The position numbers were made by a program, and so were the translations under genes. Below are positions 11,352 through 22,060 of a stretch of 64,000 bases of DNA, piece by piece. Under the pieces are notes generated by a model that ran no database searches, had not been told where the DNA came from, and saw only the letters and a list, made by a program, of their open reading frames with translations. The stretch is taken from contig NC_081555.1 of NCBI RefSeq assembly GCF_963082655.1, positions 17,485,437-17,549,436 of the forward strand, written 5' to 3'. The stretch's first letter is position 1; each line of letters starts with the position of its first letter. The DNA is from Stomoxys calcitrans. Lineage: Eukaryota; Arthropoda; Insecta; Diptera; Muscidae.

Positions 11352-14300
11352 GAAGAATTACAAGCTGAAGCTGTGGCAGTAGGCGCTATACTCTCCGATT
11401 ATCAACGGGTACGAGTTGAAAATGTTTGCAGTCGCCTTAATTTGGTATCATTGGCCTATCTATGGAGGAGAGATCAGACTGAATTACTGCAGGAAATGAT
11501 TGATTGTCAAGTGCATGCCATTTTAATTAAAGTAAGAAGCTTTATCCAATGAAATTCTCCTTTTTAACATTATTTATATTATTATTTTTCTGAATAGGTA
11601 GCCACATTAGGTTTAGTTCCTGATCGCCATTTAGGGAAATCTCTGCGAGAGATACAACCACATTTGTTGAAAATGCGAGATAAATATGGTTTAAATGTCT
11701 GTGGTGAGGGTGGGGAATATGAGACCTTCACCTTGGACTGTCCTTTGTTCAAACAGCGCATAATGGTGTAGGTTACATAAAACATTTCTCTAAAATTGTA
11801 TACTATTTCAATTCAATTTTCAACCCTTTCCAGTGAAGATGTTCAAACTGTTATAAGTTCGGCAGATCCCATATGCCCGGTTGGATATATAAATTTCACC
11901 AAATTATCGCTACAACCCAAAGAACCGCAACAGAGCTGTGATGTTTTAGTGAAAAAATCTTTGGACTATATAAGTGACCTCAATGAATCCACATACAGTG
12001 ACCTCAGCGATCCTGATCTCAGTGAAACTGAGCTGGAACTCATCGAAAAGGAGACACGCATGCGTGAATCTCTTAGCCAAAATGAATTGATATCGCGCAG
12101 CAATTCGTTTGGTCGACATCTTGCCACCTCATCCTCCCCCATACCGATAGTGACGAAGAGCGCAAGTGTTGATGAGCAAACACCATCTGCATTGCTCTCC
12201 TCGTCGGCTGCTCTGTGCACTGCCTCATTACAGGCGGGCAGTTTTGGTCCACCACGGCCCTTGGGCAGTAGTACGGCAGCAGTTTGTGGTAGTTTATCAT
12301 TGGCCATATCATCGATGGCTTTAACAACAACCGGTGGTTTGGCAGGTGGTGGTGGGATGTCATCGCTTGCAGGTGGTACAGCTGGAACTCAACCACCTAG
12401 CCCACTGAAATATGAAAGGGAATTCCGTCCAATCAATAATCGACCAATGGTGGCCATAAATCAGAAGGGATGGATGTGGGTTGCTGGCATACAAGGTAAG
12501 TAAGCATCGTAGAGGTATATGGAACTATAAACCTCGTTTACACTGCTCATTAAATCCATCATCGAACTAGTAACATACACAAAATCAGAGTTGCACTAAT
12601 CACCGATTTTGACAGATAGGATACTCAATTTCGATATCTAAGCTCTATGCTACGCAGAATTTGGAACTTGTAGAAAAATAACAAACAATTACATTACAAT
12701 ATTGGAGATTGGAGATTTTGTCGTCTTCATCGAAAGAAAAAAGTTATGCTTTAATAATTTTATCAGCAAAAAAGTCTGGCAGATTAGCCATATTAATAAA
12801 TCGTTTTTTGTCACGATGTGTATGCTAGGAAATATTTGTTTTTTTTTGTTCTATATAGTGCATTGCAATGAAATTTGTATGAAAATGAAATCTATCCAGG
12901 AAAATCGTTAATCAAATGCAATGTCATCTCGTTCTTAATGGATGTTGTACACAGTTTAATTTTTATTTTTTTTATAAATTATAACCGATTTAAACATTTG
13001 CGTTCCCAAATTTCCAAAATTGTGGTTCAATAAAGAAATTCATAATTCACAATAGAGGAATTTCGAACGATTTTACCTAACTATATAAATGTATCTATTG
13101 TGAATGGCAAAGTGGGTTTTAATTTGTAGATTTTATACAAATATTCGACCAACGGACTTTCCTATGGGTTATTCTTTTTTTAGCATCTTTCCTTATCACC
13201 AATTGTTTCAGCCCACATAACACCATAAATCTTTTCTATACTCTCACTCTATACAATTTTTTCCATATATTTTCAGGCTGCGCTCCCACCCTTGAAGAGG
13301 CCATGCAAAATGCCATAGACTCCCTGCGTTCCATGGCCACGGAACACAATTATGAAATGACTAATTACTGTTACATTACTATCTATGCGCGTTCCATTAG
13401 TGAGTATCAAACGCTGAATCGAATATACGGCCAAGCTGTAAATTTTCAAAATCCCCCTACACGAGTGTGTGTTGAGTGTCCCTTGCCGGAGGATTGTCAT
13501 GTTATAATGGAAGCCATAGCTTTTAAATCACCACAACGTCGTCGGGCCACACTCTCGATACAGGAATCAGAGGGTTCGGATGAAATGAATACCAGCTGCA
13601 GCAGTAGTACAGGCGATGTGCTTTGTAAACGTCATACCATGCATGTTCAAAGTATATCACATTGGGCTCCGGCCAATATTGGACCCTACAGCCAATCCAC
13701 AAAAGTAAGAACCAGAAATTAAAGGATTACAATTTGTGAGTGACTGACATTTCTTTTCTTGTTAATTTATCTTTATAGATTGGTGAGATAACTTATATAT
13801 CTGGCCAAATTGCTTTAGTACCTGGCAGTATGACAATCATAGAAGGTGGCATACGTCCTCAATGCAAATTAACTTTGCGCCATATATCACGTATTGCCAA
13901 GGCCATGAATGCTCAGGGTCAATTACGTGATGTGGTGCATGGTATTTGTTTTGTAACACATCCGGCCTTTATAGCCGAAGCACGCCGTCAATGGGAGAGA
14001 CGCACAACAAATGCCATAATGGATTATATTGTAGTGCCGGCATTGCCCCGTGAAGCCCTGGTGGAGTGGCAAGTGTGGGCCCACACACACAATGATCGTT
14101 TTGAATGTAAGTCTGTGTAGGGATGTGCAACAGGATTATGTCATGTTCTGACCCAATTAGCCAACAATACGATACAAAAATTTTAAACTTTTTTTCTTAT
14201 TGCAGATGAAGAGACTGGTTGCTCAATTAGTGATTACACGATATCAATAAGAAGACGTTGGAATTATGAAAATAATTGTGCTGCCATTGTTTGTTATGTC

Positions 14301-14881
14301 TCAACGGGTATGTAGAAGATTTTCGACAATTATATTGTGGATAAATTTAGACAATTTTTTTTATAAAAATCATGTTTTAATGAAATTTTCTATAAAAAAT
14401 TTTCTATATTTTCTCCTCTTTGTCTTTCAAATTTTCAGGCATGGCCTCATCTACCACACAACTAACTCAATTATCGGATGATATTTTAACAAGTCATTGT
14501 CGTTTGGCACAAAACCTTACCGCTGAAAATATAGATAACATCCTTACGTACACTGTCAATCGTCTACTTAAAGATTACCCCCTGGCAAGGAGTAATGAAA
14601 ATCTTACAGTTCCAACTTCCCATTGTGCCATATTGACTAGCAATAATGGCGGCTCGCCGGGCAATGCCAATAGTCCCACAAACATCATAGTGCCAGCTAT
14701 ACACCTGAAAGTGTTCTATCAAGTAACAGCAATGCCATCTATCGATCTATTGCTGAATAGTTTAAATGAATTTCGCGATAAATGTCAGAAAACGGCCAGT
14801 ATTGCTTTTACTGTGTTGCCAGCGTGCAGTTTGAACAATTTTAGCTCTTTTATATCAATTTGCGGTGTTAGACATGAGTAA
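11352..14881 (+). CDS. DPH6: Diphthine--ammonia ligase (DPH6), 3' seven exons
   Basis: DPH6 catalyses the last, ATP-dependent amidation of diphthine to diphthamide on translation elongation factor 2, in the cytosol. Visible exons are 11352-11531, 11598-11767, 11834-12495, 13277-13704, 13779-14106, 14206-14307 and 14439-14881 (stop TAA). All have GT/AG junctions and compatible phases and give 770 residues. Residues 1-115 are the carboxyl half of the ATP-pyrophosphatase domain, with AVGAILSDYQR and the hallmark GEGGEYET near residue 96. A Ser/Gly-rich linker follows (to about 300). Then come two Rid/YjgF-like domains, about 305-425 (GWMWVAGIQG, NAIDSLRSM) and about 455-590 (GPYSQSTKIGEITYISGQIA). 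This is the architecture of yeast and insect Dph6. The 5' exons with the SGGKDS PP-loop are not in the window. Drosophila counterpart, from memory, CG1578. Confidence 0.93.
12496..13276 (+). other. Third visible DPH6 intron with repeat remnants
   Basis: Contains a terminus of the 121-bp MITE (12528-12556) and MITE family A-like blocks (CACAATAGAGG near 13052, TCTATTGTGAATGGCAA near 13092). The 69-codon frame at 12702-12911 lies in this intron and has no coding support. Confidence 0.55.
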
Positions 14882-15960
14882 AGTGATGAAAAGTAGGAGA
14901 GAGCGAGCTTAAAAACCCAAAAAGCGGGACACTCGTTAGATGTATACTTTTTTTTAAATTGTGTTTTTTGTTTGGAGGATTCTTATTAAAATTTATTAAA
15001 AGCTTTAATATTTAAGACTTTGTTTTGTTTCTTTTGTTACTTGGACCAAATTAAGTCATGAAGAAGTTTAAGAAAATAAAAAACACAAACAAAAAAAAAC
15101 TTAAATACTATGGTATGCAAAATGATTTGAAATTATGAAGATTCAATTTAGAGCTAAGTAAAAAAAGAAACCATATTTTGATATGCAATTTATTAGTTGC
15201 TTTTTTGTATACATAATTTTTGTAATTTTCTAAAAAAAAAACTAACATTTTTCCCATAGTTTTTTTGGTCAAAAATGTATACACCGCTACTACCCTCCAA
15301 CCAACTACGGAGAATGGGGAGAGGCCTATTTTTAAATATCAAACATTTTTTATTTAATATTTTTCAAATATACTTAAATGTCGAGCTAATCGAATCTAAA
15401 CAGAACTTCTTAATGTTTCCTTTGTATGTGTCATATAAGTACTCTTTACTAGAATAATAACGAAAGCTATGAAAAACAAAACGATAAACATACTTAAACT
15501 ACAACTATATTACAAATTGATATTATTATTACTATTATTATATATACAAATTCTCTATACACAACCACACCAAACAATCTACTTTTTGAGCTGCACTTTA
15601 AACCAAACAAAACAGAACACAATAACAATTTCTCAAAACTAACATTTTTGGTCCATTTTTTTAAAATTTCTTTTGTAGTTTTAAGCAAATTATAGAAGGA
15701 AAAAAAAGCAAAACTAAAGCAAAACTTTAATTAATTGTTATATTAATGAATAATTATTGAACCAAATGTCACATACATGCATGTACCATAAATCACAAGA
15801 AAAACACAGAGACCGAGAATGTATGTATATGGGTATTCGCATACGTTAATTTATAAAAAAAAAATAAATTCAAAATTAAGAAAAAAATCTAATCTTATTG
15901 CCACTGTTAGAAAATATGCAAAACGAGAATAAATATATAAAGAAACTAATAAGACTTTCA
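14882..15960 (+). other. DPH6 3' untranslated region and downstream sequence
   Basis: AT-rich non-coding sequence without recognised transposon. Candidate polyadenylation signals are AATAAA at about 15863 and 15931. The true cleavage site cannot be fixed from sequence alone. Confidence 0.5.
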
Positions 15961-15989
15961 TTACATTCACAATTTGAAAATAACAGGGA

Positions 15990-16125
15990 AACCTGGGGCC
16001 GAATTAGCGCATACATGAATGAGTAAAATCGTTCGAAATATCTCTATTGTGAATTATTGAATGGGAATTTTTGAAATTTTACGAACTCGAATGTTTAAAT
16101 CGATCATTATTTATAAAAAAAATTG
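15990..16125 (+). repeat. Dispersed repeat shared with 2840-2960
   Basis: Same blocks as the upstream copy: GGCCGAATTAGCGCATACAT, GAGTAAAATCGTTCGAAAT, TCTCTATTGTGAATTATTG. Confidence 0.6.
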
Positions 16126-16214
16126 AAAAAAAAATTATATACAAAATAATATCTTTGAAAATACATATCGTGTGATAAAAGTTTTAGAAATATTACCGGA
16201 AACTGAAACAAAGG

Positions 16215-17215
16215 AGCCCATGGAAGCCGTAAAAAGCTGCCATTTCAATGTACAACATACTGCTACAACAACAGTGGACGTGTTCGTCCTTTTTAGTCAT
16301 GGGAGAGGCACATCCCGGAGTGCTTTTTCCGCACGCTTCTGTTCCGTGCCAGGATTGAAAAGAACCCCGGTCCCTGGTTCTGTTCGGCTTGCCAGAACCG
16401 CCCCCATCATCGGTCGGTGTAGGTGAGGTGTAACCGGTGCTTGGAGTTGGTACATTTCCAATCTTGCTCTGGACTAACGTCATTACGACGTGAGGTAATA
16501 TACGCAACAGCAGCATCCCAGCCCCAATATTATTAGGCCAGTGCCGGGAAGTGTATCATTTTTGCAATTGAATTGCGACGGTCTCCGAGTCAAGATCGAC
16601 GAGGTTGTGGATTTTATGAGTTTTGGTTGTAAAGCTGATCAACACCTACAGCTTGCACAGTTGTCACGGATACAATGTGTCACGCAAGAATCGCTTAAGG
16701 AATGGAGGTGAGGCACTGGCCTTCATAATACACCATTCCGTGCAGTATAGACCCATCTCGCCTGCTAATGGCGCTAGTGACATGCACTCCATGCATGGGG
16801 ATAGCAGTCAGATCCGGTACTGCCGAGATAGAGCTATACAATGATCTAGGTGACTCTAATGCGCTTCACATTTTATGGCATTCTCCCCTAGGCAACGACC
16901 AGCGGAGAATAGCTTTGGCAGAGTATAGGTTTAGCAGAGCTCCACGTTTTACACGGTAAATGAGGATGCTCCCATTAGGATTACGAGGAGGTGTAGAAGC
17001 TCGCCAGACATTTTCATTGCATCCCCTGATCTTCTGAGTGACGTATTCTGGCTAGCCGTAATTTCTTTGGGATCAGACCACCTCCCCATAATTCTCACCA
17101 CTGACCGACCACACAACTTCATAGCCTCTGAGCGCTGGACGTTTATCAATCAGATAGAACACCAATCGCCGCCTCAGTGAACTGACACCCCCTATAAATG
17201 TGCTAGTTGCCGAGA
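16215..17215 (+). pseudogene. NLR-2 non-LTR retrotransposon, 5' and endonuclease fragment
   Basis: Begins with the NLR-2 leader (CAACATACTGCTACAACAAC, then GTGTTCGTCCTTTTT). It continues through a degraded ORF including a LQLNCDGLR-like endonuclease start (16557-16590, cf. LQLNCNGLR in the 62-kb copy) and a later endonuclease piece containing DHLPIILTTD (17070-17105). Frameshifts and deletions interrupt it throughout. Jockey/I-type assignment is inference. Confidence 0.65.
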
Positions 17216-17339
17216 GGATATGTCAGGTTAGGTTGAATGGGTTGCCCACCAAAGTTCACTCTGGGTCTGAGTCGACTGGGTCTAGCTGGGCAGTTAAAAA
17301 GGTGACGTATGTCGTCTGGTCATCGCCATCACGAGAAGC

Positions 17340-17480
17340 TCAGAAGACATACACCTAAGCCAGTAATTGGCTTGTTGTGCGCTGTAAATACTAAAAAGTA
17401 ACCTAGAAAAAGAATATCTAAGTTATGAATTTCGTACTACTTAGAAAATCCTTGTTTTCCATACCACACCCCTAAGTTGG
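17340..17480 (-). repeat. NLR-1 3' end fragment
   Basis: Carries the complement of the NLR-1 3' untranslated region: ACACCTAAGCCAGTAATTGG, CTTGTTGTGCGCT and TAACCT...AGAA, as at 7330-7385, 42825-42900 and 57730-57830. Confidence 0.6.
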
Positions 17481-17539
17481 TTCGTTTCCGGTATTATGCC
17501 CCACCTAAGTGGCAGTGTCTGTTAGCCGTCCACAGTGTT

Positions 17540-17700
17540 ACATGCTGCAACTGCACTTACTGACAGTCAACAGTATCGAGTGGAACATCTTACTGAGAGG
17601 CCGGGTGGCGGCAAAGATGCACTTTATATATAATTGGATCCGGGAAGGACCTCTGGGGCATTGAAACTTTGGAACCCTCTAACCTAGGCAATATGGGTAT
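17540..17700 (-). repeat. Rep-390 diverged fragment
   Basis: Weak minus-strand match to the middle of Rep-390 (CAGTATCGAGTGGAA...CTGAGAGGCCGGGTGGC against its complement in the 51.6-kb copy). Confidence 0.4.
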
Positions 17701-18300
17701 CGAATGAAATCACTTGAGGAGTTGATGTGGTATAGCCAATTACAAACATTTTTTCAAGAAATTTCATCACCGTTGAAAACCCATGAAAAACACAATACAA
17801 ACAACAATGAGAAAATAGCAATGTTTTTAAAAATTTAACAAAGGTTATGACTTATAAATTATGTGGGAATATCCTACTGAATGAAATCAGCAATTTCTTT
17901 TGAGAAAAATCTATTATCTAAAAAAAGTAATCGGCGAAAAATATTGCGAAAAGCGAATATAAACAAATTTTTTCATTATCATTTCATACCCATATTGACT
18001 GACGATCTCGAGACCCTTTGTATCCTTCCCGAGTCAAACGTTGATACTTTTTTAACATATTTGTAATATACTCGTTAATGCCTTTCGTCAGAAACAGCCG
18101 CTTTAATCTATATTTGCCATGGTTTATTTTATTTTTGTACTGTATACACAAGCCGTAGAGGACAAAATAAAACGCCAAAAATGTGTAAAATAAAACACAG
18201 CTATTGATTCCATATTTAAAATTGTACGACATATCGTTTGCATACAACAACTCGTTGGCAACCCTAAAAGAAATACACCAGCTGATCAAAATCTAAGATT
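17701..18300. other. Unassigned with a MITE family A-like piece
   Basis: 18115-18200 carries a TTTATTTTATTTTTGTACTG...AAGCCGTAGAGG and AAAATAAAACACAGCT pair, resembling a much-shortened family A element. The remainder is unassigned. Confidence 0.4.
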
Positions 18301-18893
18301 GCCACTCCAAATTTCAATTTCATTTGTTGTCAATTGTTGTTGTTTTGTAAATGTAAAAGCAATTATTTTTGCTGATTGCATATAAACAAAAACTCCAATA
18401 ATTTTGGATTAAATTAGCGCCTTGCAAAAAAGTAAGTGGAATCTCGCAGAAATAGTACAATATTTAATGGTACAGTAACAACAAACGTGAAAGCGTTTGA
18501 GAATGTCACCACAATATAGTATCAAGGTAGCCATAAAAAAATGGCATCCATCATTCTTGCCCAAGGAACAAGCAAACTGTTCCCATTTACACCTAAATAA
18601 TGCTACGTTCTCTTAAACTCTGGCCTTTTTCCGGTACTCTAGCAAGTGGACAAAAAAAATTGAATGATATTAACCAATATCTTTATATCTCCCACATTAT
18701 ATTTTGTTTACCTAAAACATAGGTAGTTCTTGATCAGAGTGATTCACCAAACGAAGTTAAACAAAAAGGGGACTTAAAAATTGCATTTTCTAACAAAGGT
18801 AAGTAGTTGTGACTTTTATTCAAATTATATATTTTTCAAAGTACGATTGTCTTTAGATTTTCTCCTACATCGCCAACACCAAAATTTAGAAAC
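18300..18893 (+). promoter_or_regulatory. Probable 5' untranslated region of the THAP gene
   Basis: Two donor/acceptor pairs could remove non-coding introns ahead of the ATG: AAAAAA|GTAAGT near 18431 with ACATAG near 18722, and CAAAG|GTAAGT near 18799 with TTTAG near 18858. They would leave a short spliced leader. No TATA box or start site is evident. This is inference from splice motifs only. Confidence 0.35.
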
Positions 18894-20234
18894 ATGTCCT
18901 CCAAATGCGTAATGAATTGCAAGGGATTCAATCAATTGTTTGCCTTCCCTGAAGATGATAAGGAGTTGAAACGATGGTGTGATGTTTTAGAATTGGATAA
19001 ATTAGAGACCCATGACAGGTTATGTGACTTGCATTTTGATGCTAAGTACATAGGTATTCGGGGTTTAAGAAACGATGCATTTCCAGGTAGTATAAATTAT
19101 TTATTACGTAATTATTGATAAATATAAATTGATTCTATTGAAGAAAATAAACCTAAAAAGGGCTCAAGTTTTGCGGCTTTTCTTAGTATCTCGCTTTTCC
19201 TTATCAAATCATATCGCATTGCTATAATTGTGTATTATTACTTCATTACAGAGTCTCCTAAAACAAAGAAAAGAAAACGGCCCAATGCTATTGGAAGTTT
19301 AGGAATAATTGATGTGTCTCCCGACAACGATGCCACTGGGTTTGAAACTATTTATATAGCAACAAATCAACAAACACCCAAAAAAATACCTACAATAAAA
19401 TGTTACGAGAGGAAAACTCATAGCCAACGCGGAGTTACAGAAGAACTAAAAGTTGAAGAGAAAAAAACGCATGAGAAAGCAAAAGTAATAAGAGAATCGG
19501 CAAAAGCTAACGAGCTACTTGCTACATATAAGCCAGGTTTTGAGCCTGTCAAAAGTACATTTCAATCACCACCAAAACGAACCTACTCTCATGCGGGTGG
19601 AAAGGCCAAAACGCCAAAACTTGATATAACAATGACCTGCTACTGTCGCTGCCACAACCGAGAAGGAGACGAAAAATATTATGAACTTCTGAAGACCATA
19701 GAAAATCTGAAAAAAACCGAAGAAGAGCAAAATCGACAAATAAATATGCTAACATCACAAAATAAACTCAGCGAACACTTATTAAAAACTAAAACAAAGC
19801 GTCTCACCGAATTGGCTGAGACGGAAGTAGTCCTTAGAAAGGAATTGGAAACGTTACAGCGTATTGTTAACGTTATAAGCAAAAGAGAAATAACCGCTGC
19901 TCCAACAGCTAGTGAGAATAGTATAACGTTTGCTCGCATGGCCTGTGCAAGACGAAAAAAGTATACGCGAAGTGAGATCTTGTTAGCCCAAAAAATATAT
20001 TCCGTCTCAAATCGTTGCTACAATTTCATGAGAGGCGTTCTGTTACTCAATCTTCCGCATACTTCCACAATACTGCGACAACGTAAACTCAAAGATATAG
20101 TAAATAATCAAGGCGATGTAATCGAAGAGGTACAACATGACTATGGAATTAAACAGGAAGAGGACTATGAACATGATCTAATAGCTATGGATGAAGACGA
20201 CAGTGGGTCTTGTATAATAAATGCGTTTGTATAA
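18894..20234 (+). CDS. THAP-domain protein derived from P-element-type transposase
   Basis: Two exons, 18894-19086 and 19252-20234, join in phase (FP|ES) and encode 391 residues. Residues 1-64 are a THAP zinc finger, a sequence-specific DNA-binding fold: C5, C9, C44 and H47 form the C2CH set, with W28, an FAFP segment and a closing AFP. A basic KTKKRKRP stretch (about 67-74) could be a nuclear signal. A small CYCRCH cluster lies near 194. Residues about 205-285 are a long charged coiled coil. Residues about 290-345 (SEILLAQKIYSVSNRCYNFM...LPHTSTI) resemble the helical segment that follows the leucine zipper in P transposase and THAP9. An acidic tail ends the protein. The catalytic domain of P transposase (751 residues) is absent. 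The intact frame across an intron suggests a functional host gene, perhaps a transcription factor or repressor; that role is inference. No specific ortholog recognised. Confidence 0.85.
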
Positions 20235-20645
20235 AAATGTATAACTTTGAGAAACGTTGACTTATTATAAGCTTTCTAAGGGTAGGTTAGTTTAATACTT
20301 TACGATTGACTTGTAAACTTTTTTAAATAACTCTTAAATCACATGAGACAGCTTTTTTCCTACAAATATAGATGTAATTTTTTTAAAAGTTATTGCCAAA
20401 TTGAATTTATGAATGAGTTCAACAATTTTCTGGAACTGATGTTGCTCTTTGATATGAACTGGTATAATGTACTCAGTTATAATTATAATCTTTCATTTGT
20501 TGAGAATTTGTCTATTTCTGTAGAAATTAAAATCTCAGTAGTCTAAATAAGTTATTTTTTATATTATATTGCGTTTATCACCCAATAAGACTTACCAGCT
20601 TACTTTGCTGCTGGTCAGTTACTTTAAATTTCAGCTCAATGTTAT
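20235..20645 (+). other. Downstream of the THAP gene, no further gene
   Basis: AT-rich, probably including the 3' untranslated region. No unambiguous AATAAA immediately downstream; ATTAAA variants occur near 20525. Confidence 0.4.
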
Positions 20646-20648
20646 GTA

Positions 20649-20880
20649 CAGGGTGGCTGATGAAAGCCGCTACCAAAAAAAAATGTAATAACTTTTTTTC
20701 TATTTAATAATAATAATTTAATAATTAATTTAATTAATTAATTAATTAATTTAATTAATAATAATTTAATAATTAATTTAATAATTTAATTTAACATGAA
20801 TAAAAGAAAAATGTATTCCATACACCGAAAAAAAAATGTAGCAATATTCATCATTGTAGCAATATTCATCAGCCACCCTG
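20649..20880. mobile_element. mariner-type MITE with TA target duplication
   Basis: Perfect 16-bp terminal inverted repeats, CAGGGTGGCTGATGAA at the left and TTCATCAGCCACCCTG at the right, each flanked by TA. The interior is mostly simple TAATTAATT sequence. The CAGGGTG terminus and TA dinucleotide are typical of the Tc1/mariner superfamily. Confidence 0.85.
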
Positions 20881-21249
20881 TACTTATATAGAAATACTTT
20901 TCCGTATAAGGCACCACAATTTCGATAAGCGTTTTTCTTAAATTTGATACTTTAGAACTTCCCTTGAAACAACTCTTTTATAATTAAAATTTATAAAAAT
21001 TGAATAAAATAAATTAAATTTGTACCATTCAATAGATTGTCTGTAAGGTATTCACAGAAATAACCTTGAACTATGCTATGGTATGTCAGTTTTTTATTCC
21101 ATTTGATTCAAAACTCTATAGGGTACATATAGCTCTTAATCGCTATGACATTTAAAGGTGTCCGTTGTTATAATTGATTTGTTTTAATCTTAATTTGTTT
21201 GCTGGGTTAAGTTAATTATCCGTATGAAAGAATTCTACAACTTGAATAG

Positions 21250-21500
21250 GGTACATACAGAGTGGTCTGGTATTAAGCGGGACAAACATCTAACACGTGG
21301 GCAATAATCTGAGCCCAACAGGAATCGACAGAACCTGGATATGCCAAAACTACTTTGGTTTGCCGAGGGAGGCTTACTTCATCACGTGCTAAGTAAGGCA
21401 TTCACTCGGTACGCTGCTTGATCTGCAGGCTCCATCGTGTATCGCTAAGGGTCACGCTGTACATCATGAATTCTCTGGGCTTCGGCTCCTGCGATAACAA
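21250..21500 (-). repeat. NLR-2-related 3' fragment
   Basis: CTACTTTGGTTTGCCG.GGGAGGC, followed by CTTCA and a C/G-rich block, matches the minus-orientation carboxyl fragments at 59950-60200 and 60300-60620. Heavily diverged. Confidence 0.4.
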
Positions 21501-21629
21501 TCTAGAAACAGCCTGGGGCCAAACGTATATCAACATTCTGAGTAGTCTGGGTATTGTTTAGCACTGATTGGACAATTATCTGGCAATTGCCTTTATTGTA
21601 GCCACATACTTGTGGCGGCAGCGATCCTT

Positions 21630-21690
21630 AGGGGAACAAGGTCGCTCTGCGCTCATGGGGAACAAGGTCGCTCTGCCCCATAGAACAAAT
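21630..21690. repeat. Short direct duplication
   Basis: The unit GGGGAACAAGGTCGCTCTGC occurs twice about 28 bp apart. No further meaning seen. Confidence 0.5.
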
Positions 21691-21794
21691 AGCTGAAGGA
21701 ATGAATATGCAATCAAAAAGTTTTTTTTTGTCACATTTCCAAGTGCTGCTGCAAAGTTCTGAAGAACCTATTGTACTTATGGGGGTAATTCTAT

Positions 21795-22060
21795 TTAGTC
21801 ATTCCGTTTGTAACACCTCGAAATATCGATTTGTCACCCTATAAAGTATATACATATTCTTCTTCGTCAAGCTCCGCCAAAGTGTGTAAACTCGTTCCGG
21901 TCCATAACCGAACCTATAGTTCCAATCGGTTCTATCAGGAAAGGTGGTAATATTGACCGATAGTACTGAAATTTCCCTTTACCATGACTCTTATACGGCC
22001 AAGTATATTCTATATCGTACGAAATGATTTCTTGAGCTCCTAGAGACCAATGTTTTTATA
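21795..22060 (+). repeat. Foldback FB-1-like fragment
   Basis: GTCATTCCGTTTG.AACAC.TCGAAATATC and CCTATAAAGTATATACATATTCTT match the start of the copy at 58740. Later blocks (CTTGAGCTCCTAGAGACCAA) resemble the internal units. Confidence 0.5.

Noticed and set aside
11966..12396. Minus-strand frames of 107-113 codons opposite the DPH6 linker
   Set aside because: Shadows of the Ser/Gly-rich coding sequence, with no start context or domain content.
17595..17620. GGTGGCGGCAAAGATG considered as the missing DPH6 PP-loop exon
   Set aside because: It lies downstream of the DPH6 stop codon, in a diverged Rep-390 copy, with no continuing frame or splice sites.
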